The notes under the pieces: generated by a model
The model's database searches: none
Told to the model about the DNA's origin: nothing
What the model saw: only the letters and a program-made list of their open reading frames with translations
Assembly: GCF_003952185.1 (NCBI RefSeq)
Contig: NZ_RXFS01000005.1
Span: 372,001 to 436,000, forward strand
Reading direction: 5' to 3'
DNA: 64,000 nt
Source: Variovorax sp. 679
Lineage (GTDB): Bacteria > Pseudomonadota > Gammaproteobacteria > Burkholderiales > Burkholderiaceae_C
Shown: piece by piece, positions 47,512 through 54,539 of the stretch
How the letters are laid out: each line of letters begins with the position of its first letter
Numbering within the stretch: the stretch's first letter is position 1
Position numbers and translations under genes: made by a program

Positions 47512-49190
47512 TGCAAGGCCGCCGAGGTCTTGTGGCCAAGCATTTCGCGCGCGTGGGCGAGCGAAGTCTGCGAGACCTTCTCGCCGCCCAGCATGCGGGC
47601 GATTTCCCTGGCGCGGCTGTCGTCGTCGAGGCGCGACACGCCGCTTTCGGTGCGCGGGCCGTCGCCGCCGGTCGCCGCCGTCTGGCGCTTGGCCACGACG
47701 AGGTGGTGGTCGGCGCATGCGGCCACCTGGGGCAGGTGGGTCACGGCGAGCACCTGGCGATCGCGGCCGAGCTGCTTCATCAGGCGGCCGACGGTTTCAG
47801 CGACCGCGCCGCCGACGCCGGAATCGACCTCGTCGAAGATCAGCGTCTGCGCGGCGCCGAGCTGGCTGGTGGTGACGGCGATGGCCAGCGCGATGCGCGA
47901 CAGTTCGCCGCCCGAAGCCACCTTGCCGATGGCCCGAGGCGTGCTGCCGGTGTGGCCAGCCACGAGGAAGGCCACGTCTTCGAGGCCGGCGCGACTGGGC
48001 TGGGCCAGCGCCTGCAGTTCGACTTCGAAGCGCCCGCCTTGCATGCCGAGGCCCTGCATTGCGTCGGTGACGGCCTGTGCGAGGCGAGGGGCGGCTTGCT
48101 TGCGGGTCTTGCCCAGCGCCTTGGCCTCTTTCATGTAGGCCTGCTGCGCAGTCTGTTCAGCGCGCTCCAGGCCTTCGAGATCGCTCTGTGCGTCGAGCGC
48201 CTGCAGCTCGGCCTGCCAGCCGGCGAGCAGCGCCGGCAGCTCGGCCGGCGGGCGCTTGTAGCGGCGCGCGAGCGACATCCAAAGGCCCATGCGCTCGTCG
48301 AGCTCGGCCAGGGTCTGCGGATCGGTGTCGGCATCGCGCAGGTAGCCGTGCAGCGTGTGGGCCGCGTCGGAAGCCTGGGCCACGCAGGAGGCAAGCACTT
48401 CGCCCAGCGCGCGGAATTCGGGCTCGATGTGCTCGCAGTTCTGCAGCAGCGTGGCCGCGCGCGTGAGGGCTGAGAGGGCGCCGTTGTCGTCGTCTTCGAG
48501 CGCCTGGCTGGCGCCCTGGGCCGCGTCGATGAGTGCCTGAGCGTTGGAGATGCGCGAGTGGTTGGTCGAAAGCTCTTCCCACTCGTCGGCGCCCGGCGCG
48601 AGCTTGGCAACTTCGGCGATCTGCCACTGCAGCCGCTCGCGTTCGCGCTGCAGCGAGTCTTGCGCCGAGCGCGCGTGCTCGAGCGCGGAAAGCGCCTGCC
48701 GCCAGGCCTGCCATGCGGCGTCGAGTGCGTCGGTGCGCACGCCAGCGTAGGCATCGAGCAGGCCGCGCACAGCCTCGGGCCGCGTCAGGCTCTGCCAGGC
48801 GTGCTGGCCGTGGATGTCGAGCAGGCGGTCGCCGAGTTCGCGCAGTTGCGTGGCGGTGGCGGGGCTGCCGTTGATCCAGCCGCGGCTGCGGCCCTGCAGG
48901 TCGACGGTGCGGCGCAGCAGCAGCGCGTCGCCGGCCTCGAAGCCGCCTTCGTCGAGCCAGCTGTCGAGGGCCGGATCGGCGTCGAATTCGGCGCTCACGT
49001 CGAGCCGCTCAGCGCCTTCGCGCACCGCGCCGGCGTCGGCCCGGTTGCCCAGTGCCAGTTGCAGCGCGTCGATCAGGATGGATTTGCCCGCGCCGGTTTC
49101 GCCGGTCAGCACCGTGAAGCCGCCGGACAGGTCGAGTTCGAGTGATCGCACGATCACGAAGTCGCGCAGTGCGATGCGTCGCAGCGCCAT
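47508..49190 (-). CDS. recN: DNA repair protein RecN
   Basis: 560 residues from the ATG at 49188-49190. An SMC-like architecture: Walker [19 protein letters not shown] near the N-terminus, long coiled-coil arms (about 165-370), the signature [14 protein letters not shown] and Walker [14 protein letters not shown]. RecN acts in double-strand break repair. Translation starts 1 bp from the nadK stop (49192) and is coupled to rapZ by a four-base overlap. Confidence 0.96.
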   Translation of the reverse strand: MALRRIALRDFVIVRSLELDLSGGFTVLTGETGAGKSILIDALQLALGNRADAGAVREGAERLDVSAEFDADPALDSWLDEGGFEAGDALLLRRTVDLQGRSRGWINGSPATATQLRELGDRLLDIHGQHAWQSLTRPEAVRGLLDAYAGVRTDALDAAWQAWRQALSALEHARSAQDSLQRERERLQWQIAEVAKLAPGADEWEELSTNHSRISNAQALIDAAQGASQALEDDDNGALSALTRAATLLQNCEHIEPEFRALGEVLASCVAQASDAAHTLHGYLRDADTDPQTLAELDERMGLWMSLARRYKRPPAELPALLAGWQAELQALDAQSDLEGLERAEQTAQQAYMKEAKALGKTRKQAAPRLAQAVTDAMQGLGMQGGRFEVELQALAQPSRAGLEDVAFLVAGHTGSTPRAIGKVASGGELSRIALAIAVTTSQLGAAQTLIFDEVDSGVGGAVAETVGRLMKQLGRDRQVLAVTHLPQVAACADHHLVVAKRQTAATGGDGPRTESGVSRLDDDSRAREIARMLGGEKVSQTSLAHAREMLGHKTSAALQ

Positions 49191-49191
49191 T

Positions 49192-50103
49192 TCAGGAGCC
49201 CCCTTCGTTCCAGTGAAGTTTCTTGCGCAGCGTGTCGAAATAGCTCCAGCCGCGCGGGTGCAGGAAGCGCACGCGGAAGTCGGAGCGGCGCACCACCACG
49301 CGGTCGCCGATCGCGAGCGAGGCGAGCGACTGCATGTCGAAATTGGCGCTGGCGTCGCGTCCGCCGACCAGCTCGATGACGATCTCGTCGGCATCGGGCA
49401 GCAATACCGGGCGGTTCGACAGCGTGTGCGGCGCGATCGGCACAAGCACCCAGCCAGGCACGGCCGGATGCAGCAGCGGCCCGCCGGCCGACAGCGCATA
49501 AGCGGTCGAGCCCGTGGGCGTGGCGATGATCAGCCCGTCGGCGCGCTGGTTGGCCACGAAATGGCGACCCACCGACACGCGCAGCTCGACCATGCCGGAG
49601 GTGGCTCCGCGGTTGACGACCACGTCGTTCATGGCGAAGGCGTCGAAAACCGATGCGCCGTCCCGAACGACCTGCGCATGCATCAGGCTGCGGTGGTCTT
49701 CCTCGTATTCGCCGGCCAGCATCGGGATCAGCGTGGCCTGGTAGTTGTCGAGCGGGATGTCGGTGATGAAACCGAGCCGGCCGCGGTTGATGCCGATCAG
49801 CGGGATGCCGTAGCTGGCAAGCTGCCGGCCGATGCCGAGCATGGTGCCGTCGCCGCCGACCACGAGGCCGAGGTCGCAGCGCTGGCCGATTTCCTCGACG
49901 GTGAGGGCCTCATAGCGCGGATGGGCGGGAGCGCCGTCATCGGCTTCCTCGCACGTCGGGCGCTCGACGAACACCGTGCAGCCCTGGGATTCGAGGAAGG
50001 CGCCGATGCCCTCCATGACGCTGTCGCGCGCGTCGGCCTGCGCCCGGGCGCCGGAAGCCTGGTATTTGCCGATCAGGGCGACGTGACGAAAGCGAGAGGT
50101 CAT
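49192..50103 (-). CDS. nadK: NAD kinase
   Basis: 303 residues. The GGDG motif [16 protein letters not shown] and the NE/D region [19 protein letters not shown] are intact, followed by [16 protein letters not shown]. It phosphorylates NAD to NADP with ATP. Only about 10 bp separate its start codon from the stop of a phage repressor-like gene on the same strand, so its original upstream region has been displaced or was very short; its transcription may now depend on the prophage. In relatives I know, hrcA is the divergent neighbour here. Confidence 0.96.
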   Translation of the reverse strand: MTSRFRHVALIGKYQASGARAQADARDSVMEGIGAFLESQGCTVFVERPTCEEADDGAPAHPRYEALTVEEIGQRCDLGLVVGGDGTMLGIGRQLASYGIPLIGINRGRLGFITDIPLDNYQATLIPMLAGEYEEDHRSLMHAQVVRDGASVFDAFAMNDVVVNRGATSGMVELRVSVGRHFVANQRADGLIIATPTGSTAYALSAGGPLLHPAVPGWVLVPIAPHTLSNRPVLLPDADEIVIELVGGRDASANFDMQSLASLAIGDRVVVRRSDFRVRFLHPRGWSYFDTLRKKLHWNEGGS

Positions 50104-50113
50104 ATCTCACAAA

Positions 50114-50374
50114 TTACAACTTTGCGATGTTGAGGGCGCGTACGAGCGCCTTCTTCGCGGGTGAGTCGGGCTCTGCTTCGATGGCTGCGATTGCTATCCA
50201 TTGGGTCGGATTCTCACCTAGTTGTGTGGCAATGCTTCCCGCCATGGTCGGGCTCAGTCGGCCTCGTTTTTTTGCTTGGGAGAGCGCGGCTTCGGTGAGG
50301 TTCAGTAGGCGAGCCCACTCGGCTTGTTTGTGGTGGCTGAGCGCTCTCTCGAAGAGTTGCATGGTGGTCTGCAT
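50114..50374 (-). CDS. Phage HTH regulator, putative repressor
   Basis: 86 residues from the ATG at 50372-50374, chosen because AAAGGAG sits 6 nt upstream; an in-frame ATG at 50398 is an alternative. The N-terminal half is a small helix-turn-helix (HKQAEWARLLNLTEAALSQA, recognition helix near KKRGRLSPTMAGSIATQLG), resembling the Cro/DUF3693-type regulators of filamentous phages of Xanthomonas and Ralstonia. The second half (NPTQWIAIAAIEAEPDS) is also helical. It is divergent from the phage early genes across a region with repeated GTTAAG half-sites and probably maintains lysogeny by binding there. Its stop lies 10 bp from the nadK start on the same strand. Confidence 0.75.
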   Translation of the reverse strand: MQTTMQLFERALSHHKQAEWARLLNLTEAALSQAKKRGRLSPTMAGSIATQLGENPTQWIAIAAIEAEPDSPAKKALVRALNIAKL

Positions 50375-50384
50375 TGCGGGCTCC

Positions 50385-50478
50385 TTTAACCGGAGCATTT
50401 CATCACACCCTGTTAAGAAAAAGCTTGACGACCTGTTAAGTCGTCCTTCATCATTCGCACACTTAACACTCGGTTAAG
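50385..50478. promoter_or_regulatory. Phage operator array of GTTAAG half-sites
   Basis: GTTAAG occurs at 50412-50417, 50435-50440 and 50473-50478, its complement CTTAAC at 50462-50467, and a near match TTTAAC at 50385-50390. The 50462/50473 pair forms a palindrome with half-sites one helical turn apart, and CCTGTTAAG is repeated exactly at 50409 and 50432. They fill the space between the repressor-like gene and the plus-strand early gene and overlap where both promoters must lie. Likely repressor binding sites. Confidence 0.7.
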
Positions 50479-50496
50479 TTTTTTACAGGAGCGGCC

Positions 50497-51261
50497 ATGC
50501 TTTCTCAAACGTCTTTCCCGCTGTTCGCCCAGTCGGCGCAGCGGCAACCCGAGTGCCCCCCTGCTGGTGCCTCGCAAGAGGTAAACGAGGTCGCGCCGAG
50601 CTTGGCCGCTCCCTCGGCCTCCGGCCAGCAGGCGGGCACACCCTTGAGGGTGCTCGTGGCGTGCGAGTACAGCGGCCGCGTGAGTGCTGCTTTTCGAGCC
50701 GCTGGCCATCACGCATGGTCGTGTGATCTGCTGCCTACAGAGGGTGATTCCGCCTGGCATATCCAGGGCGATGTTCGGCATGTGCTGGACCTCGGTTTCG
50801 ATCTGATGGTGGCGCACCCGACGTGCACCAGGCTCGCGAACAGTGGCGTGCGCTGGCTGCACGAGCCTCCCTCGGGGAAGACGAAGGCGCAGATGTGGGC
50901 CGAGCTGGAGGAGGCTGCAGCGTTCTACTGCGAGCTGCGTGATGCGCCCATCCCGCTCAAGGCCATAGAGAACCCGGTGATGCATCGTTATGCCCGGGAG
51001 CTGATCAAGCCGGGTCCTCGGCAGGTGGTGCAGCCTTACTGGTTCGGTGATCCTGAGTTCAAGGCCACCGGGCTTGAGCTGATTGGCCTCCCGCCGCTCA
51101 AGCCCACCAGGATGCTCACGCCGCCGAAGTCGCGCACCCGCGAGCACGCTGAGTGGTCCGTGGTGCATCGCGAGTCGCCCGGTCCGGATCGTTGGCGTCG
51201 TCGCAGTACGACCAGGCAGGGAATCGCCCAGGCGATGGCTGCTCAGTGGGGTGCGCTGTGA
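50497..51261 (+). CDS. DNA cytosine methyltransferase-like protein, phage-encoded
   Basis: 254 residues. After a Pro/Ser-rich leader of about 45 residues the protein reads LRVLVACEYSGRVSAAFRAA, the SAM-binding motif I of C5-cytosine methyltransferases, then an acidic motif (WSCDLLPTEG), and VAHPTCTRLANSGVRWL with Cys110 at the position of the catalytic Pro-Cys motif (here Thr-Cys). The target-recognition region is much shorter than in Dcm or HhaI, and such short proteins are common in tailed phages but unusual in filamentous ones. Enzymatic activity is uncertain. It is the first plus-strand gene after the operator array; a ribosome-binding site (CAGGAG) precedes it. Confidence 0.65.
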   Translation: MLSQTSFPLFAQSAQRQPECPPAGASQEVNEVAPSLAAPSASGQQAGTPLRVLVACEYSGRVSAAFRAAGHHAWSCDLLPTEGDSAWHIQGDVRHVLDLGFDLMVAHPTCTRLANSGVRWLHEPPSGKTKAQMWAELEEAAAFYCELRDAPIPLKAIENPVMHRYARELIKPGPRQVVQPYWFGDPEFKATGLELIGLPPLKPTRMLTPPKSRTREHAEWSVVHRESPGPDRWRRRSTTRQGIAQAMAAQWGAL

Positions 51262-51326
51262 CCCCCTCTCAACGCTGGTCCCTGATTCGTCGCCGGGAGT
51301 TCTGGGTGCAGCGGCGTCTCTTCTGA
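51258..51326 (+). CDS. Possible 22-residue peptide gene, phage
   Basis: A GTG overlapping the stop of the methyltransferase-like gene (GTGA) opens a 22-codon frame for a very basic peptide (MTPSQRWSLIRRREFWVQRR then LF). Translational coupling would allow expression and small basic proteins occur in inoviruses, but there is no independent ribosome-binding site and no recognisable family. Could be a chance frame. Confidence 0.3.
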   Translation: MTPSQRWSLIRRREFWVQRRLF

Positions 51327-51339
51327 CTCGCTAGCTCGT

Positions 51340-51358
51340 AGCCCTCGTGCGAGGGCTT
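51340..51358 (+). other. Hairpin upstream of the ssDNA-binding protein gene
   Basis: Stem AGCCCTC / GAGGGCT with a GTGC loop, followed by TTCC rather than a T-run. It lies about 55 bp ahead of the ssDNA-binding protein gene, so it may be a processing site or weak attenuator between the early and middle genes. Confidence 0.5.
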
Positions 51359-51413
51359 CCGGCTAGCACGTCGCTAGAGCCTGCCGCTACATGCGGCCTT
51401 TTAGGAGTTCAAC

Positions 51414-51743
51414 ATGTCGCAATTCAGTTCCATCCTCGAAGTCCTCGCCATCGAGAACGAAGTCCGCACCAGCAAGCGCACTGGCAAGGACTACAACCAC
51501 TTCGCTGCTCGTTGCGTGCTGCGCGATGAGAAGGGCGGTGTGCTCACCGTGGGCACGCTGCGCAGCGATCAGGTCATGCCCGAGCTGCGCGAGCAGATGA
51601 AGGTCGGTCTGTTTGCCGCGACGTTCTCGCTGCGCGTCCCCGACTTCGGGGATTCCAAGGGCGACATCGTGTCGATGCTTACGGGCTTCGTTCCGGCGCA
51701 GGGCCGGCTTCCGCAGCAGCCTGCTGCTCCGAAGGCTTCGTGA
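51414..51743 (+). CDS. Filamentous phage ssDNA-binding protein (pV-like)
   Basis: 109 residues, OB-fold-like: alternating beta segments (FSSILEVLAIENEVRTSKRT, FAARCVLRDEKGGVLTVGTL, VGLFAATFSLRVPDFG) and a short Pro/Ala/Ser tail. Inovirus pV-type proteins coat the newly made single strand and switch replication to packaging; this one has the size, position (between early genes and coat genes) and tail of such proteins. AGGAG lies 8 nt upstream of the ATG. Its stop overlaps the next gene's GTG start. Confidence 0.78.
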   Translation: MSQFSSILEVLAIENEVRTSKRTGKDYNHFAARCVLRDEKGGVLTVGTLRSDQVMPELREQMKVGLFAATFSLRVPDFGDSKGDIVSMLTGFVPAQGRLPQQPAAPKAS

Positions 51744-51970
51744 TGCTCGCCTGTCTGATTGACGGTTGCGTGCTGCCAGAGGCCGAGCTGTCGCGCTTGG
51801 TCCTCTGGGCCATCGTCGTCGGCGTTGGCTTCGGCGTGATGTGCTCCGCGATCCTCAGTAAGGCGCTCGATCTGGCGCTGCTGGTGGTCGAGCGTCGCTA
51901 CCGCATCGAGGATGCCCGCCACCGCGATCACGCTGCCGTGCCGTCCATGCATTGGAGGGGCGACAAGTGA
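51740..51970 (+). CDS. Small membrane protein, phage
   Basis: 76 residues from a GTG that overlaps the previous stop (the second codon is ATG, an alternative start). One strong membrane segment (LVLWAIVVGVGFGVMCSAIL) is followed by a basic, His/Arg-rich tail ending SMHWRGDK. Inovirus genomes carry one-helix proteins of this kind, including pVII/pIX minor coat proteins and morphogenesis factors; I cannot say which. Its stop overlaps the next gene's GTG, so the small genes are translationally chained. Confidence 0.6.
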   Translation: MMLACLIDGCVLPEAELSRLVLWAIVVGVGFGVMCSAILSKALDLALLVVERRYRIEDARHRDHAAVPSMHWRGDK

Positions 51971-52086
51971 CTGCTGTGCCGGTGATTCAGTGGCTCCTGG
52001 TATGCGCGCAGATTGCCGTCTGCATCTGCGTGTTCCGCTGGATCGTCAAGGACGTTCGCGCCTTCCTGCGCGAGCTGGAGTTGTGA
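51967..52086 (+). CDS. 39-residue one-helix membrane protein, phage (pVII/pIX-like candidate)
   Basis: A GTG start overlaps the stop of the preceding gene (GTGA) and has a strong Shine-Dalgarno sequence GGAGGGG 6 nt upstream. The product is one membrane helix (VIQWLLVCAQIAVCICVFRW) followed by a charged tail (KDVRAFLRELEL). Size and shape fit the pVII/pIX minor coat proteins of inoviruses, which are 32-39 residues, and the position just before the major coat gene matches Ff gene order. Confidence 0.6.
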   Translation: MTAVPVIQWLLVCAQIAVCICVFRWIVKDVRAFLRELEL

Positions 52087-52100
52087 GAGTGATTTCGACT

Positions 52101-52137
52101 GAATGCCTGCCAACGTCGAGAGACGCCGTGGGCATTC
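52101..52137 (+). other. Hairpin upstream of the major coat gene
   Basis: Outer arms GAATGCC (52101-52107) and GGCATTC (52131-52137); inner stem CGTC / GACG (52114-52117, 52122-52125) closed by a GAGA tetraloop. It ends 33 bp before the coat ATG. No T-run follows, so it looks like an mRNA processing or stabilising stem, which would boost coat mRNA, rather than a terminator. Confidence 0.55.
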
Positions 52138-52170
52138 GGGCGCAATCCCGCGCTGTTTCAGGAGTTCGAA

Positions 52171-52371
52171 ATGAAGAAGGCATTTTTCGCAAAGTTGGCA
52201 GCCGTTCAAGGTGCTGCCCTCATCGCAGCAGGCAACGTCTGGGCTGCTGTGCCCACCGAGGTGACCACGTCGCTCGGCGATGCGAAGGCGGACGGCGTGT
52301 CCGTGGCTACGCTGGTCCTCGTGGCCGTGATCGCGCTGTTCGCGTTCAAGTTCATGCGCAAGGGCCTGTGA
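52171..52371 (+). CDS. Major coat protein, pVIII-like
   Basis: 66 residues. The signal peptide (MKKAFFAKLAAVQGAALIAA) is cleaved after Ala25 (VWA), leaving a 41-residue mature protein: an acidic N-terminal region (AVPTEVTTSLGDAKADG), one hydrophobic helix (VATLVLVAVIALFAFKF) and a basic C-terminus (MRKGL). This is the exact plan of inovirus major coat proteins, where the basic tail contacts the DNA inside the filament. AGGAG lies 7 nt upstream of the ATG. The gene is preceded by a hairpin and followed immediately by a possible 19-residue frame. Confidence 0.9.
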   Translation: MKKAFFAKLAAVQGAALIAAGNVWAAVPTEVTTSLGDAKADGVSVATLVLVAVIALFAFKFMRKGL

Positions 52372-52430
52372 TGGCTAGCAGCACCACTCTCGCGCTTGTG
52401 GCGCGCCTCGGGTCGGGGGTGGCGCTGTGA
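52371..52430 (+). CDS. Possible 19-residue peptide gene, phage
   Basis: An ATG overlapping the coat gene stop (TGATG) opens a 19-codon frame (MASSTTLALVARLGSGVAL). Its stop in turn overlaps the GTG of the next gene, so it could act as a coupling leader. There is no separate ribosome-binding site or family match; it may be chance. Confidence 0.3.
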   Translation: MASSTTLALVARLGSGVAL

Positions 52431-52774
52431 GCTATCAGGTCGGCTCGGCTTGCTACGACACGGCGGCGGCTGCTGCAGCTGCTTCCGCGTCGTCGCAGGT
52501 CGGCTCCTTCCTTCGCCAGGGCGAAGTGAGCTATGTCGTCAATGCATCGTCGGTGGACGGTGCATCGATCACGTACAGCCTGACGCCGGTAGGTGGTGGT
52601 TCCGCCATCACCCTGACTGCTCCGTATACCGCGCAACCGTGCGGGCTCATCACCGCAGGCGATGCGGTCAATCTCTCGTGGTTGGTGGTGCTGGTCTGGG
52701 CTGCGACGTGGGCGGTGAAGTTCATTGCCACCGCTGTTCACGACTGGGGGAACCAACATGGCCATAACACCTGA
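52427..52774 (+). CDS. Phage membrane protein of unknown function, minor coat candidate
   Basis: 115 residues from a GTG that overlaps the preceding stop. An Ala/Ser-rich N-terminal helix and a beta-rich middle (VSYVVNASSVDGASITYSLT) are followed by one C-terminal membrane helix (LSWLVVLVWAATWAVKFIAT) and a short tail. It lies between the major coat gene and the adhesin gene, where inoviruses keep minor coat or pIII-accessory genes. I do not recognise the family. Two Cys (Cys9 and one in AQPCGLI) may pair in the periplasm. Confidence 0.6.
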   Translation: MSYQVGSACYDTAAAAAAASASSQVGSFLRQGEVSYVVNASSVDGASITYSLTPVGGGSAITLTAPYTAQPCGLITAGDAVNLSWLVVLVWAATWAVKFIATAVHDWGNQHGHNT

Positions 52775-52829
52775 GGCGGTGCTCGTCTGCCTCGCAATCT
52801 TGGGGGCAGCATGGATCGTCTTTCACTGA
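52758..52829 (+). CDS. 23-residue one-helix membrane peptide, phage
   Basis: The ATG at 52758 is preceded by GGGGG at a suitable distance and lies inside the end of the previous gene, while its stop is inside the start of the adhesin gene. The whole product is one hydrophobic segment, MAITPEAVLVCLAILGAAWI then VFH. Overlapping tiny membrane genes are normal in inoviruses; a role in the virion tip or in assembly is a guess. Confidence 0.45.
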   Translation: MAITPEAVLVCLAILGAAWIVFH

Positions 52830-54172
52830 GCGTTGCCGCTCTTCTGCTGCTTGGGTCGGCTGGTGCCGATGCAAGCTATGTTTCGCCGTCGCCTCCTGCT
52901 GGTTACGCTGGTGGTGCAGGTGGTGGAACCTTCACGCCGTCTGCTCCGACTGCCTTGGAGGGGGTGTTGGAGCGGCAGCCTTTTGCGCGTGTACCGGGTC
53001 CGAAGATTCCGGGTGGGCCCACTGCTGGCGGTGCGTTTCGTATCGGAGGTGGTGCGGCTCGCGGTCTTGCTGGTGCCGCTGCACGTGGTCTGATTCCCGG
53101 TGTCGGCTTGGCGCTCACGGTTGGTTGGATTGCCTCGTACTGCATTGGCAAGGTGGACGGACAGTGGACCCGCACCTGCTTCGTCGATGACAAGGGCCAG
53201 CCCTATACGCCGCCGCAGTCCGATGGTTATCAATACATCACGAACGGCCAAGCGCTTAAAGACACGCGGGAGGAGTCGTGTTCTGCTTACGCTGCTATCG
53301 CGACGAATGAGACCTTTCGGTACGAAGCGGTCGGTGTGATTTCGACCACCGGGGGCACGTGGGGCTACGGCATCTGCCAGCTCAAGGGTTATCGTATTTC
53401 GACGGGCGAGTGGGACAGCACGCAAAACGTTGGGCAGAATCGTGGCAATGCCAGTAACTGCCCAGCAGGTTGGTACAAGACACCTGCAGGCTGCATCTCG
53501 TCGCTGAACCCGCAGCCGCTCACGGTGGAGCAGGTCGAGGAGGAAATGTCCACGAAGCCGCTCCCGCAGCAGCTGCCTCCCGGCTATCCGTATCCGTTGG
53601 ACCCGCAGTCACCGTTCATCTTCAACCCGGACCAGTCCACGCCGCCCAACGCACAGCCGCTGCGTGTCCCTCAGGGCAACCCGGTCCCGATCCCCAACAC
53701 CAACCCGCAGCAATACCGGCAGCCGGTCACGCGGTTCACGCCCGCACCGACGATTGACGATCCATTCCGTCTCGATGCACGTCCCGAGGATCTGACCGGC
53801 ACCAGCCCTACCGGCATCACCGGGCCGCAGGCCGTCACGTCCGGCAGTCCCCAGGGCGACAAGCCCGAGCAGTTCGATCTCTGCAAGGAGCATCCGGACA
53901 TCATCGCGTGTCAGGTGTTCAAGCCCGACTATCTCGAACCGAAGCCGGTGCCCAACGAGAACAAGCCGCTCGCCATCACACCGGATGGCGGCTGGGGTGC
54001 ATCGAACGCCAGCTGCCCTGCCGACAAGCACGCGAGCCTGAGCTTCGGCCCCATCGCCTTCAGCTACGAGCCGCTGTGCCTGTTCGCAAGCGGCATCCGT
54101 CCCATGGTCATCGCGCTCGCATGGTTCTCTGCTGCGCTCACCTTCTTCGGCTTCGCAAGGAAGGATTCATGA
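52811..54172 (+). CDS. Minor coat / adsorption protein, pIII-like with TspB C-terminal domain
   Basis: 453 residues. A signal peptide (MDRLSLSVAALLLLGSAGAD) is followed by a Gly-rich segment with a possible internal helix, a Cys-rich domain (about 125-235) that may bind the host receptor, a long Pro/Gln-rich spacer, and a C-terminal domain (NKPLAITPDGGWGASNASCP ... FSYEPLCLFASGIRPMVIAL) matching the TspB/virulence-factor family of Neisseria filamentous phages. The final membrane anchor (VIALAWFSAALTFFGFARKD) holds it until the virion is released, as for Ff pIII. Position next to the pVI-like gene agrees. Confidence 0.82.
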   Translation: MDRLSLSVAALLLLGSAGADASYVSPSPPAGYAGGAGGGTFTPSAPTALEGVLERQPFARVPGPKIPGGPTAGGAFRIGGGAARGLAGAAARGLIPGVGLALTVGWIASYCIGKVDGQWTRTCFVDDKGQPYTPPQSDGYQYITNGQALKDTREESCSAYAAIATNETFRYEAVGVISTTGGTWGYGICQLKGYRISTGEWDSTQNVGQNRGNASNCPAGWYKTPAGCISSLNPQPLTVEQVEEEMSTKPLPQQLPPGYPYPLDPQSPFIFNPDQSTPPNAQPLRVPQGNPVPIPNTNPQQYRQPVTRFTPAPTIDDPFRLDARPEDLTGTSPTGITGPQAVTSGSPQGDKPEQFDLCKEHPDIIACQVFKPDYLEPKPVPNENKPLAITPDGGWGASNASCPADKHASLSFGPIAFSYEPLCLFASGIRPMVIALAWFSAALTFFGFARKDS

Positions 54173-54267
54173 GCGATATCGAACTCTTCATTCACGCCCT
54201 CGGCTGGGCGCTCGTCGTCATGCAGGTCTGGGAAGGCCGCAAGGAGTTGCTGTCATGGAAGGAATAG
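54169..54267 (+). CDS. 32-residue small membrane protein, phage
   Basis: The ATG overlaps the adhesin stop (ATGA) and the frame ends inside the start of the pVI-like gene. The product (MSDIELFIHALGWALVVMQV then WEGRKELLSWKE) has a short hydrophobic stretch followed by a charged tail. Compact overlapping of three genes supports expression, but no family is recognised. Confidence 0.5.
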   Translation: MSDIELFIHALGWALVVMQVWEGRKELLSWKE

Positions 54268-54539
54268 CCGGTTGGATCGCCAGCATCAGCTGGCCCATCG
54301 TTACCCGCGTGCTCTCTGCGATGGGTGTCGGCACCGTCACCTACGTGGGGGCTAATGCCGCGCTCTCGCAGGGCTTGCAGGCCGCTAAGACGGCCTTCGC
54401 GGGCCTCGCTGGCGACGTGGCCCAACTGCTCGCCATGGCGGGCTTCTTCGACTTCATGTCGATCACCAGCGGCGGCATCATGTCGGGCCTTGCGTGGCTC
54501 GTGCTGAAGCGCTTTGCTCTGCAGACGGGCACGCAATGA
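54255..54539 (+). CDS. DUF2523 membrane protein, pVI-like minor coat
   Basis: 94 residues, largely hydrophobic with two to three membrane segments (WIASISWPIVTRVLSAMGVG, and a long central amphipathic stretch). DUF2523 proteins occupy the position of Ff pVI, the second tip protein next to pIII, and are a reliable inovirus marker. The gene lies between the adhesin and the Zot ATPase, as expected, and its stop overlaps the Zot start (ATGA). Confidence 0.78.
   Translation: MEGIAGWIASISWPIVTRVLSAMGVGTVTYVGANAALSQGLQAAKTAFAGLAGDVAQLLAMAGFFDFMSITSGGIMSGLAWLVLKRFALQTGTQ

Noticed and set aside
50497..51261. A restriction-modification system in the prophage
   Set aside because: No endonuclease gene lies beside the methyltransferase-like gene, so at most it is an orphan methyltransferase.
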